Source: DASZTU01 sp035493835 (lineage in GTDB: Bacteria; Pseudomonadota; Alphaproteobacteria; Rhizobiales; Devosiaceae). Taken from it: 51,859 nucleotides of DNA. Below are positions 18,696-27,236 of the stretch, one piece after another. Location of the stretch: assembly GCA_035493835.1 (NCBI GenBank), contig DATJHO010000021.1, forward strand, positions 1-51,859. The letters run 5' to 3'. Both the position numbers and the translations under genes were made by a program. Numbering within the stretch: position 1 is the first letter of the stretch; every line of letters starts with the position of its first letter. Under the pieces are notes generated by a model. The model saw only the letters and a list, made by a program, of their open reading frames with translations, was not told where the DNA came from and did not search any database.

Positions 18696-20234
18696 ATGCA
18701 TCAGATGATCAGGATTGTTGCTTCGCTCGCTCTACTCACAAGCGCGAGTGACTTTGCCCTGGCGGCCGAGCGGGGTGTCCCGGTGCAGCCGGAGTGGGTC
18801 AGTTCCGGTCAGAACAACCACAACACGCGCTACTCCGCGAGCGAGAACAAGATCGATGCCAGCAATGTCGGCCAGTTGAAGCCCAAGTGGACCTTCACCA
18901 CCGCCGGCAACGTTTCCGCGACGGCGACCGTGGCCAACGGGGTGGCCTATGTGACGGATTGGGGTGGCAAGCTCTGGGCCATCGACACCAAGACCGGCAA
19001 GGCCATCTGGTCCCACGATATGACCGATTACACCGGAACAACCGGCGCAGCGTCGCGGACGAGCCCCGCCTACTCGGATGGCATGCTGGTCGTCGGCACA
19101 GGCAACCTCCTGACCCCCAACATCGCCGGCGCATTCGCGGTCGCCATCGACGCCAAAACCGGCAAGATGCTCTGGCGTACCGCGCCCGATGACAACCCCG
19201 CCACCATCCTGACGGGATCGGCGACGATCGATAGGGGCGTTGTGTATATCGGGCTCTCCTCCTCGACCGAGCACACTAAGGTCACCCCAACCTTTCGCGG
19301 TTCCGTCGTGGCGCTCGATGCCAAGACCGGCAAGGTGCTGTGGAAGACCTACATGGTCCCTGAGGGCTATAACGGCGCCGCAGTCTGGATGAGTCAGCCG
19401 GTCGTCGACCACAAGACCGGCCTGTTGTACGTCGATACCGGCAATAGCTACTCGGTTCCGGCAGGGTACTGCGTCAACCCCGGGCAGACCAATTGCAAAA
19501 GGCTGCCGTCCGGCGCCCATATCGACAGCATCATGGCGCTCGAGTTGAAGACCGGAAAGATCGTCTGGTTCCACCACACGCTGACCGCTGACACATGGAC
19601 GGTGGGCGACCCCAACTCCTCGCCCGACTACGACTTCGGCGCGGGCCCGAACCTCTTTACCGCGACCATTAACGGCAAGAGGACCGACCTGGTGGGCGCG
19701 GGCCAGAAGAGCGGCATGTATTACGCACTGGAGCCTGCCACCGGCAAGCTGATCTGGGCCACCCAGGCCGGCCCCGGCGGCGTGCTCGGCGGCATCGAAT
19801 GGGGCACCTCCACCGATGGCGAACGCGTCTACGCGGCCATTACCAATGGCAGCCACAAGACCTATACCTACACGACCTATGACGGGCAGAAGAAGACCAC
19901 GACGGGCGGCCTGTGGACGGCGCTCGACGCAGCCACCGGCAAGTTTGTCTGGCAGACCGGCGCCCCGGAGAGCCCCACATACATCACCGACGGCTTTGTC
20001 TCCGGCGCCAACGGGGTGATCTATGCCGGCTCCTCGGGCGGCAATTTCTATGCCCTGGACGCCAAGACCGGAGAGGTCAAATGGAGCTTCCCAAGCGGCG
20101 GGGCCGTTTGGTCAGGGGCAGCGATCGTGGATGGCGGCGTTTACTGGGGCAGCGGCTATGACACGCGAGCCCGCGAACTGCCCTATGACGGCAACAACAA
20201 CAAGTTTTATGCCTTTTCGCTGGATGGACGCTGA
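18696..20234 (+). CDS. Exported PQQ-type beta-propeller protein (quinoprotein dehydrogenase-like)
   Basis: A 512-residue exported beta-propeller. Residues 1-23 are a signal peptide ending ALA-AERG. Seven tryptophan-docking repeats of the form A-(I/L)-D/E-x-x-T-G-K-x-x-W are visible, such as AIDTKTGKAIW, ALDAKTGKVLW and ALDAATGKFVW, as in PQQ-dependent alcohol and polyvinyl-alcohol dehydrogenases. The DPNSSPDYDFG segment matches the region that holds the catalytic Asp in that group. There is no CxxCH haem motif and no adjacent cytochrome c or pqq gene, so electron acceptor and cofactor supply must come from elsewhere. ATG 18696 has AGGAG six bases upstream. Confidence 0.85.
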   Translation: MHQMIRIVASLALLTSASDFALAAERGVPVQPEWVSSGQNNHNTRYSASENKIDASNVGQLKPKWTFTTAGNVSATATVANGVAYVTDWGGKLWAIDTKTGKAIWSHDMTDYTGTTGAASRTSPAYSDGMLVVGTGNLLTPNIAGAFAVAIDAKTGKMLWRTAPDDNPATILTGSATIDRGVVYIGLSSSTEHTKVTPTFRGSVVALDAKTGKVLWKTYMVPEGYNGAAVWMSQPVVDHKTGLLYVDTGNSYSVPAGYCVNPGQTNCKRLPSGAHIDSIMALELKTGKIVWFHHTLTADTWTVGDPNSSPDYDFGAGPNLFTATINGKRTDLVGAGQKSGMYYALEPATGKLIWATQAGPGGVLGGIEWGTSTDGERVYAAITNGSHKTYTYTTYDGQKKTTTGGLWTALDAATGKFVWQTGAPESPTYITDGFVSGANGVIYAGSSGGNFYALDAKTGEVKWSFPSGGAVWSGAAIVDGGVYWGSGYDTRARELPYDGNNNKFYAFSLDGR

Positions 20235-20287
20235 TCGGCAATCGGCGTGGAGGCTGGCCGTGAGGTAGTCTCCGCGCCGTTGAGTGA

Positions 20288-20518
20288 TCACCCATGCGGC
20301 CCCTGGGCGTTATCAGCAGGGGCGGGCTGCACGATGGCCGTCAGTGCAGGCGGCGGGAAGAACTGCCGCCGCGCCAGGTCGATCCCTTGCTCGCCAAGCA
20401 CCATGCCCAAAAGCCCGATCAGTGCGATCAGCGGCGGGGCGGGGGAATTGACCTGGACGAGGCCGTAGGCCACGCCCACGGCCAGGCCCATGACGAGCGA
20501 GACGATATAGCCGCTCAC
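20288..20518 (-). CDS. XapX domain (DUF1427) small membrane protein
   Basis: A 76-residue protein, essentially two transmembrane helices: IVSLVMGLAVGVAYGLVQV, then a short SPAPP turn, then LIALIGLLGMVLGEQ, the XapX pattern. Function is unknown. The start is GTG 20518, with GGAGG six bases upstream; it lies 10 bases after the stop of the MDR oxidoreductase gene, so the two form an operon. In many genomes XapX proteins follow small oxidoreductase or regulator genes, which fits this placement. Confidence 0.85.
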   Translation of the reverse strand: MSGYIVSLVMGLAVGVAYGLVQVNSPAPPLIALIGLLGMVLGEQGIDLARRQFFPPPALTAIVQPAPADNAQGPHG

Positions 20519-20528
20519 GAGCGCCTCC

Positions 20529-21497
20529 CTATTCCTGCGGCCGCAACACAATGCGGCCCTCGGCGCCGGCCGCGACCTTGCGGTAGGCTTCCTGCGCCTC
20601 GCTCAACCCAAAGGTCTCGGCAATCGGGGCGGGCTGGTAGTCGCCGGCAACGAACCCCTGGGTCAGCGCATCGAGGATCTCGGCCGACGCGACAAGGTCG
20701 CGCTTGAGCGTATCCACGCCGAAGAGCCGGCTCTCGTTGTGATAGAAATCGGCGATGTCGAAGGACACTTCGCGCTGGCCCGTCGCGGCGATTTCCACCA
20801 GCCTGCCGCGCAGGGGCAGGCAATCGAGGGCGGTTCGGAACATCACGCCACCGACCAGATCGAACACGACCTCCGCGGCCTTGCCACCCGTCGCCGCGCG
20901 AACCGCGGCCGGCAGGTCATCTGCGCCGATGATCAGCTTTTCCGCGATCGCAAGAATCGGCGCATCCGGATGCGGCTGGCGCTTGTCGGCCCCGATCACG
21001 CGGGCGCCGAGGCGTCGAGCGATCTGCGCGGCGGCATTGCCGACACCGCCGCCGGCGCCGATGAGCAGCAAGGTCTCACCGGCTTTAAGGCCGGCCGCAT
21101 CTAGGCCGCACCAGGCAGCAAGGAAATTCACGCCAACCGATGCCGCCTGGTCGAAACTCAGAGTGGCCGGCTTGCGGCGCAGGCTCGCTACCGGCACGGC
21201 GATCAGTTCGGCATGACTGCCGTCGCGGGTGAAGCCGGTGTCGCCGCCTGTGCCCCAGACCTCGGCGCCGATCCAATCGGCCGGACCTGCCGCGACCACG
21301 CCAGCGAAATCCCGGCCGGGGATGCGGGGCAGGGTCGTCTGTGTCATGGCGCCGGCGACATTCTTGACGTCGCTCGGATTGATCGAAGCCGCCATCACTT
21401 TCACGAGCGCCGTCTGCTCGTTGGCCGTCGGCGGCATCACCTCCACCACTTCGAGATCCGAGGGCCCACCGAAAGCCCTGAACTGCAATGCCCGCAT
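20529..21497 (-). CDS. Medium-chain dehydrogenase/quinone oxidoreductase-like protein
   Basis: NADPH-dependent oxidoreductase of the MDR superfamily, zinc-free quinone-reductase type. 322 residues. Seen: MRALQFRAFGGPSDLEVVEV at the start; INPSDVKN; GRDFAGVV; and the nucleotide-binding loop LLIGAGGGVGNAAAQIARRLGARVIG. The structural and catalytic zinc cysteines of alcohol dehydrogenases are absent. AAGGAA precedes ATG 21497. It heads a two-gene operon with the XapX gene and is divergent from a LysR regulator 119 bases away, which probably controls it. The substrate is unknown; an electrophile or quinone reductase is likely. Confidence 0.92.
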   Translation of the reverse strand: MRALQFRAFGGPSDLEVVEVMPPTANEQTALVKVMAASINPSDVKNVAGAMTQTTLPRIPGRDFAGVVAAGPADWIGAEVWGTGGDTGFTRDGSHAELIAVPVASLRRKPATLSFDQAASVGVNFLAAWCGLDAAGLKAGETLLLIGAGGGVGNAAAQIARRLGARVIGADKRQPHPDAPILAIAEKLIIGADDLPAAVRAATGGKAAEVVFDLVGGVMFRTALDCLPLRGRLVEIAATGQREVSFDIADFYHNESRLFGVDTLKRDLVASAEILDALTQGFVAGDYQPAPIAETFGLSEAQEAYRKVAAGAEGRIVLRPQE

Positions 21498-21616
21498 GAC
21501 CTGTTCCTTTATGCCATCATTCCACCGGGAGACGGAAATAGGCGCTTGTCCAAAAGCTGAGAAGCCGTGATGAAGGAAGCTATGCTTTCGCCTGACGGAA
21601 ACATGGGAGGGTGACA

Positions 21617-22507
21617 GTGGCGAATTCTGTCGGCGACATCGAAGTTTTTTGCGCCATCGTGGAGGCAGCTGGCATTTCCGCCGGCGCCCATGCGCTGAAC
21701 TCTTCGCCGCCCGTGGTCAGTCGGCAGCTTTCGGCGCTGGAAGCGCGCCTGGGTGTCCGTTTGGCCGAGCGCAACGCGCGGCGCTTCCGCCTGACCGAGG
21801 AGGGGGCGCTCTACTACGAGCATTGCCGAACCATCCTCGCCGAACTGCGCGACGCCGAGGCCGAAGTCTCGTCTCGCGGCGCGTCAGCTCGCGGTCGATT
21901 GAAGGTCGGGGCGCCGATCGAACTGGGCCGGCGCCGCGTCGCACCGCTGGTGGCGGAATTTGCTGCACGGCATCCGGCGCTCGAACTGCATCTGGTGCTC
22001 TCCGATGCCGGCCTTGAGGTGGGGGAGGACGGGCTCGACGTCGCGGTCAGGATCGACCGGCCCGATGATCCCTCGGTTATCACCCGCAAGATTGCATCCA
22101 CCCGGCGCATTGTCTGCGCGGCCCCCTCGTACCTTGCGGCGCGTGGCACGCCAGAAAAACCTGCCGACCTCGCCAGCCACGAGTGCCTGCGCCTCGCCCG
22201 GCGTCACCGCCTGCTCGATCGCTGGCGGTTCCGCGTCGGGAACGGATCGGAAGAAATCAAGGTGAGCGGCCAACTTTCCAGCAGCAGCGGCGATGTGCTC
22301 CATGGGTGGGCGCTCGAGGGCAGGGGCCTGTCGCTGGAGGCGCTGTGGGACGTCGCCGACGATCTGCAGGCCGGGCACCTCGTTGAGTGCCTTGCTGATT
22401 ATTGGTGCGATGACATCGAGCTGTTCGCTGTCTTCCTGCCGGGCCATCCGGTGCCGCCGCGCGTCCGATTCTTCCTCGATTTCATGGTGGCGGCCCACCT
22501 CGGGTAA
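21617..22507 (+). CDS. LysR family transcriptional regulator
   Basis: A 296-residue LysR regulator. The N-terminal winged helix covers about 1-60 (DIEVFCAIVEAAGISAGAHALNSSPPVV..., then SRQLSALEARLGVRLAERNARRF), followed by a linker helix and a periplasmic-binding-protein-like effector domain with GRLKVGAPIELGRRRVAPLVAEF. GTG 21617 is chosen because GGGAGG ends seven bases before it; GTG 21611 is too close. It is divergent from the MDR/XapX operon and is the obvious candidate to regulate it in response to a small molecule. Confidence 0.93.
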   Translation: MANSVGDIEVFCAIVEAAGISAGAHALNSSPPVVSRQLSALEARLGVRLAERNARRFRLTEEGALYYEHCRTILAELRDAEAEVSSRGASARGRLKVGAPIELGRRRVAPLVAEFAARHPALELHLVLSDAGLEVGEDGLDVAVRIDRPDDPSVITRKIASTRRIVCAAPSYLAARGTPEKPADLASHECLRLARRHRLLDRWRFRVGNGSEEIKVSGQLSSSSGDVLHGWALEGRGLSLEALWDVADDLQAGHLVECLADYWCDDIELFAVFLPGHPVPPRVRFFLDFMVAAHLG

Positions 22508-22548
22508 CGGCGGGGAACGCCGGCCCGGTTCCGCCCATCTACCCGCCC

Positions 22549-22573
22549 TTGACGCCGTGTATATGCACGGCGT
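22549..22573 (+). promoter_or_regulatory. Candidate MarR operator overlapping a -35 box
   Basis: A perfect palindrome with 8-base arms ACGCCGTG (22552-22559) and CACGGCGT (22566-22573) and a 6-base centre. TTGACG at 22549-22554 overlaps its left arm and could be the -35 of the marR gene starting at 22587. Size and position fit an autoregulated MarR operator; the -10 box is not clear. Confidence 0.55.
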
Positions 22574-22586
22574 AAAGCTAGGGCTG

Positions 22587-23003
22587 ATGGAACTCGATTT
22601 TTCTACCTGTCTCGTCTTCAACATGCGGGTGGCCTCGCGGGCCGTCACGCGGCGCTATGATGCGATGCTGCGGCCCTATGGGGTGACCTCAGCGCAGTTC
22701 CAGCTGATGGGTGGCATCAGAGGCGGCAAGGGGCGGACAGTCACCGAGCTTGCGGAAGAAAATGGCATCGAGCGCACCAGCCTCACGCGCAATCTCGACC
22801 GGCTCGAAAGAATGGGGCTCATCGTCTCCCACGCCGCCAGCAAGGGCAATGCGCGGGTGTGCGACCTGACCCCGAGCGGGGAGGTGCTGGTCGAACAATT
22901 GGTGCCGGTCTGGGTGAAGGCGCAGGCAGAAATGCGCGACCTGCTATCGGCGAGCGACTTTTCGGCTACATTGAGCGTTCTTAAGCGCCTGGGCCGCGTC
23001 TAA
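22587..23003 (+). CDS. MarR family transcriptional regulator
   Basis: A 138-residue winged-helix regulator. The recognition region reads TVTELAEENGIERTSLTRNLDRLERMGLIV, and the wing SHAASKGNARVCDLTPSGEVLVEQL, the classic MarR layout with dimer helices at both ends. ATG 22587 is the best start; an in-frame ATG at 22563 lies inside the palindrome that looks like its operator. It is 30 bases upstream of the fabF-like gene, so the two are probably cotranscribed and the regulator may control the synthase. Ligand unknown. Confidence 0.92.
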   Translation: MELDFSTCLVFNMRVASRAVTRRYDAMLRPYGVTSAQFQLMGGIRGGKGRTVTELAEENGIERTSLTRNLDRLERMGLIVSHAASKGNARVCDLTPSGEVLVEQLVPVWVKAQAEMRDLLSASDFSATLSVLKRLGRV

Positions 23004-23033
23004 ATTCCTTTGAGCACACAGGGAGACGTAAAC

Positions 23034-24311
23034 ATGACTCCGAAGGACTCTGATCCCATCGTCGTCACCGGGATGGGCGCCGTCACACCGCTGGGGGTTG
23101 GGGTTGCGACCAATTGGGAGCGGCTGATCGGCGGTCGCAGCGGGGTCAGGCGCAACGACAGGTTCGATGTGGGCCAGCTCGCCTGCCAAATCGCGGGGCT
23201 GGTGCCGGCCAAGACGGAGGACACGAGCGGCTTCGATCCGCTCGATTTCATCGACGCCAAAGACCTCAAGAAGATGGACCTTTTCATCCAGTACGGGCTG
23301 GGGGCGGCCGAGGAAGCGGTGGCGCAGGCGGGCTGGAGGCCCGAAACCGATGCCGACCGCGAGGCAACGGCGACCATCATCGCCAGCGGCGTCGGTGGCT
23401 TTCCGGCGATGACCGAGGCGGCGCTGACGCTGAAGGAGCGGGGCGCGCGGCGCCTGTCGCCGTTCATCGTGCCCTCGTTCCTCGCCAATCTCGCGGCCGG
23501 CTGGATTTCCATCCGCCACGGTTTCAAGGGGCCGCTCGGAACGCCGGTGACCGCCTGCGCCGCCGCTGCCCAGGCCATCGGGGACGGCATGCGCATGATC
23601 AGGAGCGGCGAGGCGGAAGTCGCCATCGTCGGCGGCGCGGAGGGCTCGGTCGATCCGGTGACGATCGGCGGATTCAGCGCGGCGCGGGCGCTCGCGACCA
23701 GTTTTAATGACCGGCCGACGGAAGCCTCGCGACCCTTCGATCGCGACCGCGACGGCTTTGTGCTCGCGGAGGGTGCGGCAGTGCTGGTGATCGAACGGCT
23801 GAGCCATGCGCTGAAGCGTGGCGCCCAGCCACTGGCGGTGCTCGCCGGCTACGGCACTTCGGCCGATGCGTACCATTTGACCGCTTCGCCGCCCGATGGC
23901 GAGGGCGCCCAGCGGGCGATGCGCGGCGCCTTGCGGATGGGGGACCTCAGCCCGGCCGATGTCGGCTATATCAGCGCGCACAGCACCTCGACGCCGGTTG
24001 GAGACGCCGCCGAGATCGCGGCAATCGCCACCGTGTTCGCCAATCGCGGCAAGGAACTGGCGATTTCGGCCACCAAATCGGCGACCGGGCATCTGCTGGG
24101 GGCCGCCGGGGCGATTGCGACCATCTACACGGTGATGGCCCTGCGCACCGGCATGCTGCCGGCAACGCTCAACCTCGAAAATCCGGACGAGGGTGCGGCG
24201 GCCTTCGATCTCATCGCCAGGACAGCCAGGGCCAAGGACGTCGCCTACGCTTTGGTCAACGCCTTCGGCTTCGGCGGCGTGAATGCGTCTCTGCTGGTGG
24301 GGAAGACTTAG
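23034..24311 (+). CDS. fabF: Beta-ketoacyl-ACP synthase II (FabF type)
   Basis: Condenses malonyl-ACP with an acyl chain in fatty-acid synthesis. 425 residues. The Cys-His-His catalytic set is intact: Cys175 in PVTACAAAAQA, His316 in SAHSTSTPVGD and His353 in KSATGHLLGAAG. GGGAGA precedes ATG 23034. No acpP, fabG or other fatty-acid gene is adjacent; instead it follows a MarR regulator. Many Hyphomicrobiales have several FabF paralogues, so this may be an accessory synthase with a special substrate rather than the main elongation enzyme. The gene symbol denotes the family. Confidence 0.9.
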   Translation: MTPKDSDPIVVTGMGAVTPLGVGVATNWERLIGGRSGVRRNDRFDVGQLACQIAGLVPAKTEDTSGFDPLDFIDAKDLKKMDLFIQYGLGAAEEAVAQAGWRPETDADREATATIIASGVGGFPAMTEAALTLKERGARRLSPFIVPSFLANLAAGWISIRHGFKGPLGTPVTACAAAAQAIGDGMRMIRSGEAEVAIVGGAEGSVDPVTIGGFSAARALATSFNDRPTEASRPFDRDRDGFVLAEGAAVLVIERLSHALKRGAQPLAVLAGYGTSADAYHLTASPPDGEGAQRAMRGALRMGDLSPADVGYISAHSTSTPVGDAAEIAAIATVFANRGKELAISATKSATGHLLGAAGAIATIYTVMALRTGMLPATLNLENPDEGAAAFDLIARTARAKDVAYALVNAFGFGGVNASLLVGKT

Positions 24312-24352
24312 AGGTCCGGCCAGGTACCCGACGAAGGTCAAGCTAGCGTGCG

Positions 24353-24476
24353 GAGGCTACCCCTCACCCTAACCCTCTCCCCAGAGGGCGAGGGGACGAA
24401 GGAGTGGCGAGGCTGCGGGGTGAAGAACCCCTCTGGGGAGAGGGTGGCCGGCAGGCCGGTGAGGGGTAGCCTCCCC
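24353..24476. repeat. Family C inverted pair
   Basis: GAGGCTACCCCTCACC at 24353 and its mirror GGTGAGGGGTAGCCTC ending at 24472 bracket a second mirror pair, CCCTCTCCCCAGAGG and CCTCTGGGGAGAGGG. The unit of about 120 bases lies between two convergent genes (fabF and the deacetylase) and could fold into a long interrupted hairpin. Related copies are at 28811-28961 and 46441-46562. Confidence 0.88.
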
Positions 24477-24555
24477 CTCGGTGGTTCCCCTTTGGAGCAG
24501 TCCCGCCTGCGAGCAACGCAGTTGGGTAATTGGCGCGCCGCCCCCGATCCAAAAA

Positions 24556-25383
24556 TCACTGGAACGGCGCGGGCGCCTTCGCCTTGTGTATGGCGACTTT
24601 CAGCTGCGCCGGCCTTGTCGGCGCAGCGTCGGCGACGATTTCGCCCCAGGCGTCGCGCTCCGGCACGTCCTGCAGCCGAACGAAGGTAAAACCCTTGGCC
24701 CTGAGCGCGATCAGGCCGGCGGAAATGCCGGCGCCGGAGGAGCGTTTGGGCTGGTTGATGTGGCCGATGATCACGTCGCCATCCTTGGCCATGAGCATGC
24801 GCTCGACGACCTTTGGCGCCGGCAGCGAGGCGCCGAAATCGGCGTTGAGCGAAAACCCGGCGATCCGGTAGCCCATTTGGCGGATGCGGAGCAGCGCATC
24901 GCCCGAATAGAGCGCGGTTGCATCGCGATACCAGGTCGGCTTGCCGATGCCGGCCTCGGCCATCGCCTCGGCGCCGCCATCGACCTCGGCTTGTACTGCC
25001 GCGAGCGTCCCGGCCGGCGCGATGCCGTAGAGCTTTTCGCTGCCCGTCACCGCCGGAATATGCATGGCGCCGTGGTTTTCAAGCTGGAACAGGTCGGGGT
25101 GGGCTTTTAGCGTTATCAGCGCCTCGGCGTTGTTGCGCAGCCAGCGGCCGGTCACGAACAGCGTTGCGGGAATCCGGTGCTCGACCAGCGTGTCGAGGAT
25201 CCGGGGGTCCACTTCGCCCATGCAGGCATCGAGCGTCATCGCCACCCGAGGCTCCTTGGCACCACCAGGCGCGATCCGGAGTTCGGGCTCGATCAGCCCG
25301 TCGCGGCGGATGTTTGCAAAGGCGGGAAGGGGCAGGGGGAGCGCCGCAACGGCAGCGAAGGCAAGAAGTGTACGGCGACGCAA
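24556..25383 (-). CDS. Exported polysaccharide deacetylase family protein
   Basis: NodB-fold carbohydrate deacetylase-like protein, 275 residues, exported (signal peptide at about 1-23, cleavage after AFA). Motif 1 is VAMTLDACMGEVD with Asp52; motif 2 is ENHGAMH with metal-binding His104 and His108; WYRDATALY and GHINQP match motifs 3 and 5. The TLDAC form of motif 1, rather than TFDD, marks a divergent branch, so activity on chitin or peptidoglycan is not certain. The only workable start is TTG 25383, without a good ribosome binding site. It lies downstream of the L,D-transpeptidase gene on the same strand. Confidence 0.85.
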   Translation of the reverse strand: MRRRTLLAFAAVAALPLPLPAFANIRRDGLIEPELRIAPGGAKEPRVAMTLDACMGEVDPRILDTLVEHRIPATLFVTGRWLRNNAEALITLKAHPDLFQLENHGAMHIPAVTGSEKLYGIAPAGTLAAVQAEVDGGAEAMAEAGIGKPTWYRDATALYSGDALLRIRQMGYRIAGFSLNADFGASLPAPKVVERMLMAKDGDVIIGHINQPKRSSGAGISAGLIALRAKGFTFVRLQDVPERDAWGEIVADAAPTRPAQLKVAIHKAKAPAPFQ

Positions 25384-25522
25384 GGAAAACCAGGACGTAA
25401 GGGACTGACGCGTTTGCGGCTATCAATAGCCGTCAACGGCGGGGTTGGCGCTGAGCCCTGGTGTCGCAGTTCTGGGGCCGGTGCCGTAGCTGCCGGCCCC
25501 CATTGGCGAAAAGCGCGATCGA

Positions 25523-25942
25523 TCAGCCGTGGACGCTGATCGCGGTGTTTTCGGCGCCGTTTTGCTTGACCAGCCGGAAGAGCGTCGCCGCATTGGCCGG
25601 ACGCAACCGTACGCAACCATGCGACGCCTTACGGCCGAGGGAGCCGACATATTCGGTCCCGTGGATGGCGTAGCCGCCGCGAAAGAAGATTGCGTGTGGC
25701 ATGGGAGAATTATGGTACTTCCTCGAGTAGTGCACCCGTGCCATTCGGATGGGCCGGTAGTAACCGGTAGGAGTGCCGAATCCCCTGCGGCCGGTTGAGA
25801 CGGGCCAGTGATATTTTGCTGCGCCGTCGATGCGCACAGTCATCGTCTGGCCGGAGATATCGATATTCACGGAGATGTTGCTTGCAAGAGCGGGGGTTGC
25901 AAGAAAAAATAGCAAAAGAAATACCGGAACGCGAAGAGACAT
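25523..25942 (-). CDS. L,D-transpeptidase (YkuD domain), exported
   Basis: Cross-links peptidoglycan stem peptides or attaches proteins to them, in the periplasm. 139 residues: signal peptide about 1-20 (cleavage after ALA), then a minimal YkuD domain. The catalytic block is YAIHG (His94) through KASHGCVRL (His108, nucleophile Cys110). The start is ATG 25942, with AGGAGA seven bases upstream; the open frame upstream is not coding. There is no LysM or other wall-binding domain. L,D-transpeptidases are prominent in polar-growing Hyphomicrobiales, which fits the GPR-like gene later in the window. Confidence 0.93.
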   Translation of the reverse strand: MSLRVPVFLLLFFLATPALASNISVNIDISGQTMTVRIDGAAKYHWPVSTGRRGFGTPTGYYRPIRMARVHYSRKYHNSPMPHAIFFRGGYAIHGTEYVGSLGRKASHGCVRLRPANAATLFRLVKQNGAENTAISVHG

Positions 25943-26157
25943 TGTGCGGTCTCCTGGTTCAGACTGTGAATTATTTCTGAAAGTCTGCGCGGTTCTCCGT
26001 CGAGGAGCCGGGAGTGACTCGGCCTGCATGCCTCGACGAGGAACATAGTACCCCGTTTGCGTTCGCCTGTGAGCTACGCAATTCGGCCGTCCCTCAATTG
26101 CAATCGTGGGGTGCTGCGACTATTGTCCGGCCGAATTTTGGGTGAACAAGGCCGTCC

Positions 26158-27192
26158 ATGTCCGAAGAAACCATCTTCCACGAAGTCACCGAGGAGCTGC
26201 GGCGCGACCGGCTGCACAAATCGTGGCGCCGCTTCGGGCCATACCTCATTGGCGTTGCGGTGCTCGTGGTGCTGGTGGTGGCCGGCAACGAGGGCTGGAA
26301 GTGGTATCAGAGCAACAGTTCCTCGCGCTCCTCCGACGACCTGTACCAGGCGTTTGACCTCGAGACCGGCGGCGATCTCGCCGGCGCGCAAAAGGTGCTG
26401 GACCAGATCATCGCGCAGGGCTCGGGCCAGTATCCCCTGATCGCCAAGTTCCGGCAGGCGGGCCTTTTGGCCAAGCAGAATGCCAGCGACCAGGCGCTCG
26501 CCGCCTATGACGCGCTGGCGACCTCCGTCGGCGATCCGCGTCTCAAGGGGCTGGCCCTGCTGCTCGGCGCCAACATCCTCGTCGACAAGGGCGACGTGCC
26601 GGGCGTCAAATCCCGCATCGAGGGCCTGCTGGCGCCGACCGATCCGCTGCACACTTCGGCTGAAGAGACACTCGGCCTTGCCCAGTACAAGGCGGGCGAT
26701 CTCAATGGCGCGCTCAACACCTTCGAGCAGGTGATGAACGATCCGAACGCGCCGCAGCCGACCGTGGGCCGCATGCGGCTTTACGCGGCGCAACTCGTGG
26801 CGCAGGGCGCGACCCCGCCGGCCGCGGCAGGCGCCGATGCCGCATCTCAAGGCAATCCGCCGGCCAGCAGCGCAGCCCCGGCCACGGCCAAAGGCGCGGC
26901 CAAGCCGAACGCCGGTTCGCCGGCGCCGGCGGCAAATTCCGCCCCGGCTGGTGTGGAATCGAGCCAACCGGCAACGCCAGATCCGGCGTTGGACCTCGCA
27001 ACGCCCACCGCGCCTGCGCCTGCGCAACCGGGGGCGCCGGAGCTTTCGACCGGCGCGGGCCAGCCTGTTCCCGATGCCGGCACGACCGCGCCTGCCGCGA
27101 GCCCGACGCCTGCCGCGAGCCCGAAGCCTGCGCCCGCCGCACCGGCGGCGCCGACGCAGCCCGCACCTTCCGCCGGTACCACCGGAAAATAA
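26158..27192 (+). CDS. YfgM-like membrane-anchored TPR protein with Ala/Pro-rich tail
   Basis: A 344-residue inner-membrane protein: short cytoplasmic N-terminus, one transmembrane helix at about 29-46, then a periplasmic tetratricopeptide-like region to about residue 220 (LYQAFDLETGGDLAGAQKVLDQI, LGLAQYKAGDLNGALNTFEQVM), and a long low-complexity tail rich in Ala, Pro, Gln and Ser. In E. coli, YfgM is an ancillary SecYEG/chaperone partner encoded just before bamB and der; here the der gene follows directly and bamB is missing. ATG 26158 is well placed. The tail is unusual in length and is probably disordered. Confidence 0.85.
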   Translation: MSEETIFHEVTEELRRDRLHKSWRRFGPYLIGVAVLVVLVVAGNEGWKWYQSNSSSRSSDDLYQAFDLETGGDLAGAQKVLDQIIAQGSGQYPLIAKFRQAGLLAKQNASDQALAAYDALATSVGDPRLKGLALLLGANILVDKGDVPGVKSRIEGLLAPTDPLHTSAEETLGLAQYKAGDLNGALNTFEQVMNDPNAPQPTVGRMRLYAAQLVAQGATPPAAAGADAASQGNPPASSAAPATAKGAAKPNAGSPAPAANSAPAGVESSQPATPDPALDLATPTAPAPAQPGAPELSTGAGQPVPDAGTTAPAASPTPAASPKPAPAAPAAPTQPAPSAGTTGK

Positions 27193-27199
27193 ACACAGC

Positions 27200-27220
27200 G
27201 GCCGGCGGTTTTCGCCGGCC
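27200..27220 (+). other. Stem-loop between the yfgM-like gene and der
   Basis: GGCCGGCG (27200-27207) and CGCCGGCC (27213-27220) form a perfect 8-base stem with a 5-base loop in a 44-base gap. No T-run follows on the plus strand, so it is more likely an RNA processing or stability element, or partial attenuator, than a full terminator. Confidence 0.5.
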
Positions 27221-27236
27221 CATAGAGGGACACGCT

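Noticed and set aside
18481..18708. A possible small plus-strand gene before the PQQ-type gene.
   Set aside because: It starts with GTG without a ribosome binding site, runs into the next gene's signal peptide region, and has no protein-like composition.
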